Positions 49,041-60,027 of a stretch of 64,000 bases of DNA are shown here, in pieces (the stretch's first letter is position 1; the number at the start of each line of letters is the position of its first letter). Location of the stretch: contig JAVUNC010000019.1 in assembly GCA_032173965.1 (NCBI GenBank), forward strand, positions 5,394,501-5,458,500, given 5' to 3'. The translations under genes and the position numbers were made by a program. The DNA comes from Sitta carolinensis. Its lineage: Eukaryota > Chordata > Aves > Passeriformes > Sittidae. A model generated the notes under the pieces. That model had not been told where the DNA came from. It searched no databases and worked only from the letters and a program-made list of their open reading frames with translations.

Positions 49041-49135
49041 TTCCCAGCGTGTCCGCGCGGCGCGGGCCCGCCCGCGGGAGGCGCGCTACGGCGGCCGGGC
49101 AGGCCGAGGCGGCGGTGGCGGCGGCGGCGGGCGGG
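49041..49135. promoter_or_regulatory. Divergent NVL/CNIH4 promoter, 95 bp between start codons
   Basis: The NVL ATG (49038-49040, minus) and CNIH4 ATG (49136-49138, plus) are separated by 95 bp of CpG-rich DNA with a GGC-repeat tract (49110-49134). There is no TATA box. TTTCCCAGCGTG next to the NVL start partly resembles a ZNF143-type site. Both 5' UTRs must be very short, or each gene's transcript starts inside the other's first exon. Confidence 0.75.
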
Positions 49136-49201
49136 ATGGAGCCGCGTGGTCTTCATCTTCTCGTGATCGACTGGTGCGGCCCTATCTCCTCTCCGTACTT
49201 C
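49136..49201 (+). CDS. CNIH4: CNIH4 exon 1, frame disrupted by small indels
   Basis: After ATG GAG, VVFIFS is in the frame of 49146, (V)IDWC in the frame of 49163, LS in the frame of 49189 and YF in the frame of 49196. These are the pieces expected of a cornichon N terminus (MEAVVFVFSLLDCCALIFLS in human). The exon is 66 nt, about 3 to 6 short. A GT follows YF, but GTATCC is a poor donor. Confidence 0.7.
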
Positions 49202-52200
49202 GTATCCTGCTGCTCCGGCGCGCCGTGGCAGGGAGGGGGCTCGGGGCCCGGGCAGGGAGGGGCTCGGGGCGGCCGGGCCGCCGAGGCGCGGTGGGCTGAG
49301 GGCGGCGGGGCGGGTGCGCCGCGCTGGGCGATGGCCGCGGGCCCGGCGGGTCGGCACCCGGACCGAGCTCGGTCCGCGGGCTGCGGCGCCGGCTGCCGGC
49401 GGGCGAGGCGGCGCCGAGGAGACACGGGCCGCGCTGAGGGAGCCCCGCGTGGCCCCGAGCTAGGGGCCTAAGAGCGCGGCAGCAGCGTGCGCTGCGGGCA
49501 CCCCTGCGCTCGGCACCCCCTGCGCTGCGGGCACCCCCTGCCCTCGGCACCCGCTGCCCTGCGGGCACCCCCTGCCCTGCGGGCACCCCCCTGCGCTGCG
49601 GGCACCCCCTGCCTGCGGGCACCCCCTGCCCTCGGCACCCCCTGCCCTCGGCACCCCCTGCGCTCGGCACCCCCTGCGCTCGGCACCCCCTGCGCTCGGC
49701 ACCCCCTGCGCTGCGGGCACCCCCTGCCCTCGGCACCCCCTGCGCTGCGGGCACCCCCTGCCCTCGGCACCCCCTGCGCTCGGCAACCCCTGCGCCCGGC
49801 GGCTCCCACGGGCAGCGGCGCTCCGAGCTCTCCGACCGCCGCCTTTGCCGGCTGCCGTTGGGCAGGCACAGATTTGGCTGCTTTTTCCTTCCTTGAATCG
49901 GTAAAAGAGAGCTGAGTTTCACACTCTTTCAATCCTGATGGGTTTTTTCAGGGTCTGCCCAGCTCTTCTAGCAACATCACTCGGAAAAAAAAAATACATC
50001 CTTGAAGGATAAGTTGTTTGTTGAAGAATGAACAGCCTTTACCTTGTTTTTTAGGAATAGGGAAAGGATCTGTTAGTGTTCATTTCCTTGGAGAAAAGAA
50101 CTCTCAGCTCTACAGGAGACAGCATGGCGAGGTGCACACGTGCATCCCAAGCCTTTTTTGAGAGGAATTTTTGTCGGAAATACTCGTATTTCAGTCTGAA
50201 AGTTCATTCAGTAATGATGTTACTCTGTTTAAAGTTTTAATTAATTCATGTTATTGTAAATGTTGGGGGGAAAAGATGGAGATTCACTGCTTAAAACTGC
50301 ACAGTGTTGTGAGGAGAGTTTAAAAGTTCATTCATTAACTTCTGCCGATTAAGTTTTGATTTCAAGGGTAGTAGTAATAATTTTGATACTAAAAGTACAG
50401 TATTTGCCTCCCTGGTCTGTTTTAAGGGCTGAACTGAACTTTAACACTTGTGCAACAGTTGCCCTTGGGAATGAATAATAAAAATATCTTGGCCTGATGA
50501 TAAAATGTAGCCAAGCCTTCTATCTAAAATAGGAATGAGTTGTAATTAATTGAAATACGCCTTTGACTGGGCAAGGTAGAGCTAGGCAGTGAATGCCGAG
50601 AGCAGAGGGTTCTCCCCAGTTTATTGGCTAAAGTAAAGCTTTGTGTATCCTGAATTACCATCGAGTGTTTCCTTATCCTGAACTCCAGATAATCACGCTT
50701 TCAGATCTGGAATGTGACTACATCAACGCTAGATCGTGCTGCTCCAAGCTCAATAAAGTAAATTGTTCTTCTTTGCATTTGCTGTGGTTTGAGAAAACCA
50801 CATCCTTCACCTGAGCATTGCAAATAACTGGGGTGTGATGGGTATCTGAAGAGCCTTGATTGGCAGTATTTAGCATGTGTCCCTTATTTCAGCCTGCTTG
50901 TCTTCTTTTGGATCTACTTGTCTTCTTTTGGATCTCCACCTTTCAGCAAATTCCATCACAGAAATACCATTCTAAATGAATCTGCTGAAACTCTTAGCAT
51001 TAAATCGATGTGGCCTTCCCATGTGTGTGTTCACTTTGATTTACAGGTATTTTTTTCTTAGTGTGAGAGAGAATGGTACAGGATCCTGTCAAGCCAAGAA
51101 CGTGTAGTTGCCAGGGCCTGACCCAGTTTAACAATGACAGTTTTTATATTGATCACCTTTCTTATCTGTTCCAAGCCTGGGGCTGTTTGTGCAGGTTTTA
51201 ATTATCTGAATTCCTAAACCCACTGTTGTCTGCAGTGATTTTAAATGAGCTCTGTATTCTTTCTCAGTTCTCTTTCTTGAATGCTTGTGCAGTATAGTTG
51301 TGTCCAGACTGTGCTGCTCTCTGGAAACGTTTGTAATTCTTGGGAAAAGCACCTCTGTTACAATATCTCAGGGCTTGATTTCTGCTTACTTGTGTGGAAT
51401 CTGCCTGAAGGTGTTGATTTGTTTAAACTGTGATGGCACCACATGCCTCTGCTGTCAGTTTTTCAGATTTTACGTGGTTATAATCAGATTATAATCCCAA
51501 ATAGATGCCTTTTTCATAAAGGAATTTACATTTGTGTATGTAACTCTTTCCTCTTTCCCCTTTTTGCAGTGGGTGGTGCCTGAGGTGATTGGCCATGCTG
51601 TTGTCACGGTATTAATGCTTATTTCATTGCACTGGTTCATCTTTCTCCTTAACCTGCCAGTGGCCACATGGAATATTTATAGGTAAGTGCTCAAGGGTTT
51701 GTGGGTTTCTTTTTAGCCCTGTTACTAGTTTATCTCTAAGTGTAATACAAAGATGAGTAATATGTCATGATGAGATGTTTCAGTTGTGTTCTTGAGCTGT
51801 TAAGTCTTCATTGATCAAACTGACGTAATTTCTTGTTGTTAAAATGACAAGAAACCCAGCAGTGTAAAGGACATGAAACTTTTGGCTTTTGCTTGCATTC
51901 TCTTTAGTGCCCAGGAATCTCCATTTGTGGTTCATTCCCAAATGCATAGGAAATATTAGCAGATTAATTAGGATTATGACATAGTACTGCAAACAGAGTT
52001 AATGATGTTTTCATGCTGTTCCTGATACTGCTGTCAGCATTAAAGTGCTTAGGTTGGCATGGCTGATGGTTGTAAAACCATGGGGCTGTGGTTCCCTGCA
52101 CCCTCCTTCATTTACTGACTTGTGCCTTCCCCTCATCTGCATTGGTTTTGCCCCCCCCCTTGCAGGTTTGTATTTGGGAAGGTTTGCAGCCCTTTCACCC

Positions 52201-55200
52201 TAGGGCAGCTGTCAGAGTTACTGCTTTTTGTACACTGGGCTGCCACCCTTGGAAATGGTTTAGTTGCCAGTGGGGTTTCCATGGGGCAACACTGGGACTG
52301 TCAGTTCAAACCATGTTCTTTTTATCTGATATCATTTGGTGTGTGGAGAACTGAGCCTTCACAGGTGTTTAGCTGATGGAAACTTGATGTGGATTTGTCA
52401 CAAATTATCTCCAGTCATTATACTGAGGGAACCCAAAAGGCCAGATGTTAAATGTGCAGGTATGGAAAGCTGGCTGTGATTCTTGTTTGCCTGAACCTCC
52501 CAGGGCTAACTGTTTGCAGGGATGGGTTGAGTTGCTGGTAGAATTAAACAAGAAGTTTCACAGCTCTCATTAAAACAAAACTGAGAATCTCTGTTCTGAT
52601 AACCTGGTTGTTCTTGGGCAAAATAGCCATGCTATTTAAATATTGATAAATATCACCCTTGTTTGCTACAGAACTGCCAGCAAAGCCTTCAAATGTTTCT
52701 AAGCTGGAGAGAAACATGAGACAGGATGACCTAATGCTTAATAAATGAATGTTGCCTAAACACACACATAGGGCATGGTTTTGCCTGGTTTTCTTTGTCC
52801 CTCCCTATGCACAGCTGTGATCTATAGTGAGCAGTATTTGGTTTGGGATCTGCTGGCAAGTTTAGGGTTTGATGTTTCATTTAGAAAAGGCTGAGACACC
52901 ACAGACAGGATGCATTTTCTTTGAAGCTGTCAGAATTTCTTGTGCTGGTTTCCACTTTGCTGCTTTGTTTTGTGTACTTATGTTAATTTTTAAAGTAGCT
53001 ACTTGCTTTCCCTTCTAAAACTGGTCAGAGAGAGTTTTAAAAGAGAAATTATTTCTATTTCTACACATCAGGCAGTAAGCTTTGATTGCTGTTTTGTATT
53101 GACAGCTCTCATTTTATTTATGTCCTACATAGCGTAAATATTCTCAATATCCTAAAGTCCAGGATTGTTTCCTTAATTTTAGATGTGCAGTGTAGGCAAT
53201 AAGAAGTCAAAATATTAGGCCTTTATTACTAATCCATCCTCCTTTCTGTGGATCAAGGAGTTTCTCCCACATTAATAGCCTGGACTATCCCATCTCTAGT
53301 GAAGGAGGTGGAGGCCTGCAAAAGCAAGTGTGGGGTTTAGGATCTTCTGCTCATTAGGGACTGCAGTGATAGTGCAAGGAGTAACGGGTTCAAAGTAAAA
53401 GAGGGAAAATTTAGGTTAGAAATAGAGGGAAAATAATTCTATTGAGATTGAAGAATTCCCTGCTTTGCAGTGTGACAGAGGGAAAGGCAGGATAATCTGT
53501 TACCCTTACTCACTTTTCTTTAAAACCTCCTTAATCCCAATGACTACATGGCAATTACAGGCAGCACTGGCTTAATTTAGAAATTCTCTCCAGGATTTCA
53601 GTGAGAGGGGAGAGGTAGGATGCAGGAAGGGTATCAGAAACAAATCCTGGGAAAAATAAATTAGTCAAAAACAGCATCAAGTGAGACTTCGAAAGTTGCA
53701 ACGTGTTTATTGTAACATCCTCCTGGCCCTTCTTCTTCAGCACACTCAGATGATATCTAACCTTTTTTTAATTTTGTAGTGTCTCCAGTGAGATAGTTTT
53801 GTCTTACATTCTCCTTGTTTAAAACTCAGAGGGAAGCGTTCAGCTTTTTTTTTTCCTTTGTTATACAGATCTCCTTGAGAGAACAGGTTCAAATAATGAG
53901 ATTATTGCCATGCCTTTAAGAAGATAAAACTGAGAGAGTTAAGAAAAAATTACAAAAAGATACATCTTTACAATTCACTGAAAATTCTAGCCAGAACTTC
54001 TACATCCCTTTAAAACCAGGGAAATCTAGAGGGAAGTGTCCTGTAGCTGTGGGAGCAGCTTCCACTGAACGGAAATCCTAGAGGCACTAATGTGTATATT
54101 TATTAAAGCTGACAGTTTGCTTGGTTGCTGCAGAAGTTTTTTGCTGTGTAGAGGATGATAGCTGGCTTGAGCTGGGTTTGCCAGCCCCCAGCAGCATTGT
54201 ATCCATGGCTCAGTTCCTTAGGTATGGAATATAGGCTGTCCTTCCTGTGGGCCTCCTGGAAGAAATGCCTCACAGCTTATGAAGTTCAGTTGCATCATTG
54301 AAGTGTCACTATTTTTTTAATAAAGCAAAATCAATGCATGCTGACTTTATGGCACTCATATCCCAGACATGTAAGAAAATTATGTATTCTCTTTCTAGGA
54401 TAAATTGCTACAGGAAACATGTTCCTCCTTTTATTCCAATAAAATGTGTTAAATTCCCAGGAAAGGGACAGTAATTTCTGTTATAATACTAAAAACAGAA
54501 CAACCATTCAAAACTTCAAATTTAGAAGAGAATTTCAAGCTGGAATTATCTAACATGAACTATCTTTAATGGGACACAACTGTCTTTGGTATTAGTCAAA
54601 TATGCTGCAGCACTTTTCAGTGACAGACAATTACTGCAGGCTGAACCTTTTCTTCCCCAGTGTCCTACTGCTGCTAGAAAACCTCCCTGTTGTTTTTTTC
54701 CCTTCCTGTGATGGAAATGAATGTTGTAAGAGGTGGGGACTTTTGGACTACAAGTGGTGCCATTGGAGTAAAAGAAGAAAATTGAGCAAGTGTTCTGTTC
54801 TGAGATCGAATTTCTGCTCCATCCAGCTTTAAGACACAGGGTTTAGACACTGTATAGAGTCTGATTCTGGAGGGTAGAGCCTGTATCACATCTCAGTGAT
54901 GTTCTAGCCTGAGCTTAGCTGGGGTGAGAACTCCACGTGCTCCCATGTGCTCCCTGGTGAGATTCTTCTGACAAGAGAACATGCTGCTGGCTCAATTGTC
55001 ACAGGACATAAACATTTGGTTTGCTGGTTTTATGCTTCCTTGGTTCACATTCCACTTGGCTTCACTCAACTTTTGTTCTCCTGTGGGTTCAGACAGCAGA
55101 ACCTGACATCTTCAGTTCTGCCCAACTCATCCTGCCAGCTTCCATGTCTGTGCAGGGCAGGAGTAACAGCACAGATCCTTTGCCTTGGCTTCTCACTATG

Positions 55201-56416
55201 GCCACTGGAGTTTGTGGTTTTCTGTGTGAGGTTTTTTGCTAAATAAATTACTGATTCTTAGTTGATAAATTAGGTTCTTTCCCAGTCCCTTTCATCTAAT
55301 GAATCTTTCCACTGTGGGTGGGTGTTTTCCCCATGACAGCAACTAACTGTGAACAGCAATTAAAATGAACTGGAATTGGCTATTACCTGGAATCTCTCTC
55401 ATTTGTACATGGGAAGCTGGGCTGATGTTTTCAGTACTTCTTTTTCTCTTATTATTTGTGGTTGTAGTGGCAGAGAGTTGCAATATCCAGTACTCCCTTA
55501 CCTTGAATTGTGAAACAGCTCTTCAGATGAAAGTCCCTTCCTGGCAAGCCTTCCCCACCTCTTGCCCTGACACTCCCTAGTGTTTCAGTGATTACAGTTT
55601 TTGGTTTCATTGTGTGGTTTTGGGTTGTTTTGTTTTTAATTCTTTTAACTTTCAGGTACATTATGGTGCCAAGTGGAAACATGGGGGTATTTGATCCCAC
55701 AGAGATCCATAACCGAGGACAACTGAAATCACACATGAAAGAAGCCATGATTAAGCTGGGCTTTCACCTGCTCTGTTTCTTCATGTACCTTTACAGGTTA
55801 GTTTCAAAAATTGCTCCCAAGGAACAAAGGGATTGTCTGCCAGCTATTTTTATCTCCTCTGTTCCACTGGTGTAATTGCTGGTATTCATGTCTTAGCTTT
55901 TTGCATCCTGCTAAGCCTCAGTAGTATATTTTGACAGCTATCTCTGGGCTCATTATATGCCTTTATTCATTCTGATCAAACACTGTTTGGAAACTCAGGC
56001 TATTCCTTAATCTCAAAACCACAAGTACAATGTAAAAAAGTTACATGCTTTCAGCACATGCCTTAAATGGCCGGTTTAGAAAGGAAATACCCTTGAGGAC
56101 CAAGTTTATTTTACAAGTTCTGTTTTTAAAAAAATGAAGTTGATGTGGCTGAGTTACAAATAGATGTGTTCTGTGGTAAGGCCACTTACTCCAAGGTGGC
56201 AGAGCTGCTGTTCCTCTGCTGCAGTATTGCTTCTGCAGCCTTGTCTTCCTAGGCAATGCACACAGCAGGGGTGCCTTGACTTTCTAGTTCAGGTTCTCTC
56301 AGTGCAGCTCTCCCATGACAGTGAGAGCTGCTCCTGCTTGCACAAGCTTCAGTAATCCACTGGTATCATGTTTTCTGTTTTGTCACAGTATGATTCTGGC
56401 TTTGATAAATGATTGA
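49136..56416 (+). CDS. CNIH4: CNIH4, cornichon family ER cargo receptor, 5 coding exons; exon 1 scrambled
   Basis: CNIH4 is a small multi-pass ER membrane protein that works with COPII to export cargo such as GPCRs (known for human CNIH4). Exons 2-5 (50689-50757, 51570-51682, 55656-55796, 56389-56416) join with clean GT-AG introns into 116 residues plus stop, nearly identical to human residues 24-139. Signature pieces are [36 protein letters not shown] and [19 protein letters not shown]. Hydrophobic segments lie in exons 1, 3 and 4-5. Exon 1 (about 49136-49201) starts at a good ATG, but its expected sequence is spread over three frames, so several small indels are present there. Confidence 0.93.
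49490..49800. repeat. C-rich minisatellite in CNIH4 intron 1
   Basis: About 18 units of 16-18 bp alternate between GGCACCCCCTGCGCTC and GCGGGCACCCCCTGCCCT. The array is adjacent to the CpG island. The minus strand carries repeated GGGGG runs. Stop-free frames here give repetitive ORFs on both strands. Confidence 0.93.
50689..50757 (+). CDS. CNIH4: CNIH4 exon 2
   Basis: The exon encodes [23 protein letters not shown], the cornichon luminal/cytosolic loop signature. The acceptor is CTCCAG and the donor GTAAAT. Confidence 0.97.
51570..51682 (+). CDS. CNIH4: CNIH4 exon 3
   Basis: The exon encodes [20 protein letters not shown] then [17 protein letters not shown]. Two hydrophobic stretches are visible. 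The acceptor is TTTGCAG and the donor GTAAGT. Confidence 0.98.
51683..55655. other. CNIH4 intron 3
   Basis: This 4-kb intron has no supported exon, RNA gene or repeat family that I could recognise. Confidence 0.55.
55656..55796 (+). CDS. CNIH4: CNIH4 exon 4
   Basis: The exon encodes [40 protein letters not shown] and CFFMYLY. The donor is GTTAGT; the ORF read past it is intron. Confidence 0.98.
56389..56416 (+). CDS. CNIH4: CNIH4 exon 5 (C terminus and stop)
   Basis: The acceptor is GTCACAG. After completing Ser, the exon encodes MILALIND and TGA, identical to the human C terminus. Confidence 0.95.
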
Positions 56417-56937
56417 GAAGTTGAAAGAGAACCATTAGCTGCCAAATGGGGTCATCACTCCAGTGACTGGTTGTGGAGCCACAGACACCTCCCGAACACA
56501 CCTAGACCAGTGTCATCATGCAGTATATTTTTCCTCTTTGAACAAGAAATATTTTTCTGTATTTTTAACATAAAATATTTTCAAAAGACATTGGATCTGT
56601 GTAGCAGTTATTTTTGTTCCTTTACAAGCCAAACTGCTGGAGCTGCTGTTTCTGTAAGATGAAATCCTTGCTTACAGAAGTGACCTTGTAGGAATTAAAA
56701 GGTGATAAGGGAAACTCGTTTCAGCAGCAGTTGAGCTGGTAATGATAGTAGTTCCAGAACACATTTCAGTGCAGCAATGATTCCTGATTCTTGCTGAGAG
56801 GTGTCAGGATGAGACTCTGGCTGCCAACCTGTCCTATCAGAGCCTAATTTGAAGCAACACTTGGACCAGATTTCAGAGTGGAACAGAGCACAGCTTGCAG
56901 CTTTGTGTCGGTATTCCTTCCAGACAAAAATCAATGG

Positions 56938-56943
56938 AATAAA
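56938..56943 (+). promoter_or_regulatory. CNIH4: Candidate CNIH4 poly(A) signal (AATAAA)
   Basis: This is the first AATAAA after the CNIH4 stop, about 520 bases downstream. The choice is by position only. Confidence 0.4.
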
Positions 56944-59900
56944 AGATACGTTTTCCTCCCTTTCCCCACCCCACTGCAGCAACCTATGTGAAGTCTTGTA
57001 TTTGGATGGATTAAAATCCCTGTGGTGGACAGGACACTTGTATGTAAGAGTGCAGATAAACAAGAAACATAATTGATACTTGCTTTTTCCCTTCAACTCC
57101 TATTTTGTCATTGAATTACATCATGGACATCCAGATAAATATCATATTGCACTGGGGTGGAGTTGGTTACAGAGCAGAAGACTATCTGCAGTTGCTACTC
57201 CCTGAACCTGCTGTTTGCATAGCCAGTGGGGTGAAACAAGAGTCTGTCTAGCTCAGGGAAATCGTTTGGTAACCCACAACCCCTGGTGTGACTTGGCTTC
57301 AGTGATACCAGCAGGTTCTCTCTGTGCAGCTCTTGCATTGGTGATAAGTGTATAAACCTGATTTTGTACCCTCACTGTCCAAAAACTGTCTTGAAGTTTT
57401 TTATATGTGCTTGCAAACAGGTCTCTTGGAACAAACACATCAATTAAAACACTTTAAAAAAAATGCACTTCTGTAATTATGTCCAAAAATTTATGAGCTT
57501 TTTTTCCTTAAGTACCTGGGGTTTTAGTGTATAGCTGGAGTCAACCATTGTTTTCAGGACTAGCCACAAAAAGGCAACACTGATGCTTTATTGCTGTAGA
57601 TAACCTTGTGTTCAGTGTTTGTTCTAGGAGAAGTTTGGCCTTAAACTTTTTATGGATGGGAGTCCAAGTTCAGCTGTGTTAAAGATGAATGCTGAAAATC
57701 ATGCTCATTAAAAAAATAACTAAGGAAACAGCTACCCCAGCTGGATGCCACTGACTACTTGACAGGACATCAAACTACAAAAACAGTACTGTCCTATAAA
57801 ACCAAAATTCAGACAAGAGGTAGGTCTGGAGAAAGAAGAACAAATAAAACTTGAGAAAAGTAGAGTCAGTAACGCTTTTAGCAGATTCTGGTAAGCAATT
57901 AAATGATCTTGTTTGTGTGTGAAAGAAACCTACTACACATATTTTGGGTGTTAAAAGAAAGCACCTAAGTCAAGTCCTTGCTGTTCTGCTGGCAGTAAAT
58001 ACAATTCACTAAACTTGTTTCACACTGAGAAACGTGAGTGTTAACCTCATTTAATTTTAAGTCTATTCCCTAAGCCAGAAGCTTGATATCTTATTCTAAA
58101 AAGATGATGAATAAGTTCTGTGTTCATTTACCTCCAACAACTGATTATAAGAGTTGTAAAAACCTCAGCAGCAGGTTTCAGAGACTAATTCTGCTGAATA
58201 ATTACATGGGTAATGTTGAAGACTTCTTACTGTAACAAGGTCAGTGCCTGCTTCAACAGAGATCTTCAGAGGTCAATGTCAGCTACAGGAAAAAATGTAT
58301 TTGTAATGGCTGAACCCATGATTAGCTAGAAATAGGGATACCACAGTTATGTCATTCCTGGGAGACACACAGAGCACAGACATTTTTATGGTGGTAAAAA
58401 TAAAGAAACCTCTCCCTGTTTTCCAGCAGAACAGGGTAATTTGAACCCAAGCTTCTCATACAGAATTCAAGACAATTAGAAACTTGAGACTGATTTTTAA
58501 AAAACCTCACCTGACTAGCACTATAAATTGGTGTGAGGTCAAATACAGATTCCTTCCTATTCACTCAGACTATTTCCCTCTGGACTTGAGGTATCCAAGT
58601 ATAACTTTGGGAGGAACCATTAGCTATGACTGATAGAAAACTCCTAGTCAGTGAAAACAAATCCAAGTCCTTCAGAGATTCCAACTTTAAGCAGACATTA
58701 CTGAGCCCTTTCCCTCACCCACAGAGCCCAGGCAGCTTGCAAAGCTGATCATCCTGCATCAGTTTTCAGAGAGGTTACAGAACATGCATTTGGGGGGTCA
58801 GTTAAAATGTGTAGAATTGTACATTTCCCCCTAATTAATCATTAGTTATGGACTGTTGTTATTGAGCCTGTTTTTTTTTTTCCTTGGGGAATTTCTTTGA
58901 AATAACATGAATGATTTTAAAACCAAACAAAAACAAAACAAAACAAACCCCAAAACACAACAAATCAACCAAACAAACAAAAAAAAACATATTAGAAAAA
59001 AACCCTGAAAACCAAACCCCGAACCCCCAGGACTTAAATCTTCAAAATGCTAAAAAGTCACAGGCCCATTAGAATTCATATCCTTGTTTCTCTTGCACTC
59101 TCTTCTGACCCATTAAAGGCAGACAGGATGGCAGATGAAGCACAGCTTTTTTGGCTGGGTTTGTTACTAACTTCCTTCATCTGCTGTGTGAACAATTTAT
59201 GGCTGAAGGGGGTCTGCAACCCAAAAACCCTCCTGCCAAGGGAAGTGGCAGAAAGGAGGACAGGCAGAGGAATAAGGCACATTCCTTCTCTTTGGCAGCT
59301 GCATTTAAACCAGAATTACCTATATACATCCTAAACTGTCAGGGAGAGAACAAAACTAACACAAAGGTGCTACTAGAGGGAATGAAGACTTCTAATCAAT
59401 ACACAAGTTAAAAAAACTCAAAAACGGAATGCACATCACAAAACGTTTGAGTTTGGAAAAGCTACAGGGAGTAGAAATTCAGACACAACTTTTTAACACA
59501 ACATAAGCTAGAGCTGAATAAAAATGCAGGACAAAGATGAGGTGCTGGTTTAAGGCCCAGGGAGGAGGGACAAGAATGGGGGGATCAGCTGAAGGGAACA
59601 CAAAGGCAGAAGATCCAAGTACTTTAGGAGCACCTTCTTACTAGGAAGTATGAAAAAAACCCCATAAAACTCAGATCACCTACAGCAACTAGTCTGGTAT
59701 TTAAGCAAGCTGCAGCATTAAGGGATGATGGATTTCACAGAGCCTCGAGGGAGCAGATGTTGAGCAAGTGAGATAAGCACAGCCTGGGACATGGGCAAGT
59801 CAAGTGCTAAAGTACAGCACAAACAAGGTGAGATGGATTAGAGCCAGACAGCAAAGCCTGAACACAGCACTGAGTGACTCAGCTGCAGCTACACTGCCAC

Positions 59901-60027
59901 AAATGAATTTTCCTAGTGAGGAAATGAAATACTATGGAGGAAATCTATAATTAATGATCAAGAAATTAACATCCAAGTCAGTCATATAAGTGAAGTTAGG
60001 GAAACTAAGAACTATTCATTCCAGTTA
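56944..60027. other. Intergenic after CNIH4, no gene seen
   Basis: The short ORFs here have no family likeness. The stretch is AT-rich with an A/C-rich low-complexity tract at 58918-59030. Confidence 0.5.
58918..59030. repeat. A/C-rich low-complexity tract
   Basis: AACAAAACAAACCCC-type text with no fixed unit, similar in composition to 17632-17815. Confidence 0.8.

Noticed and set aside
49182..49932. Minus-strand ORFs of 246 and 154 codons over the C-rich minisatellite
   Set aside because: Repetitive GGAxGRGxP text comes from the 16-18-bp units; several overlapping frames are open at once, as expected for a repeat.
59047..59411. Two overlapping plus-strand ORFs of 95 and 86 codons
   Set aside because: No motif, promoter or splice context was seen, and the two frames overlap.
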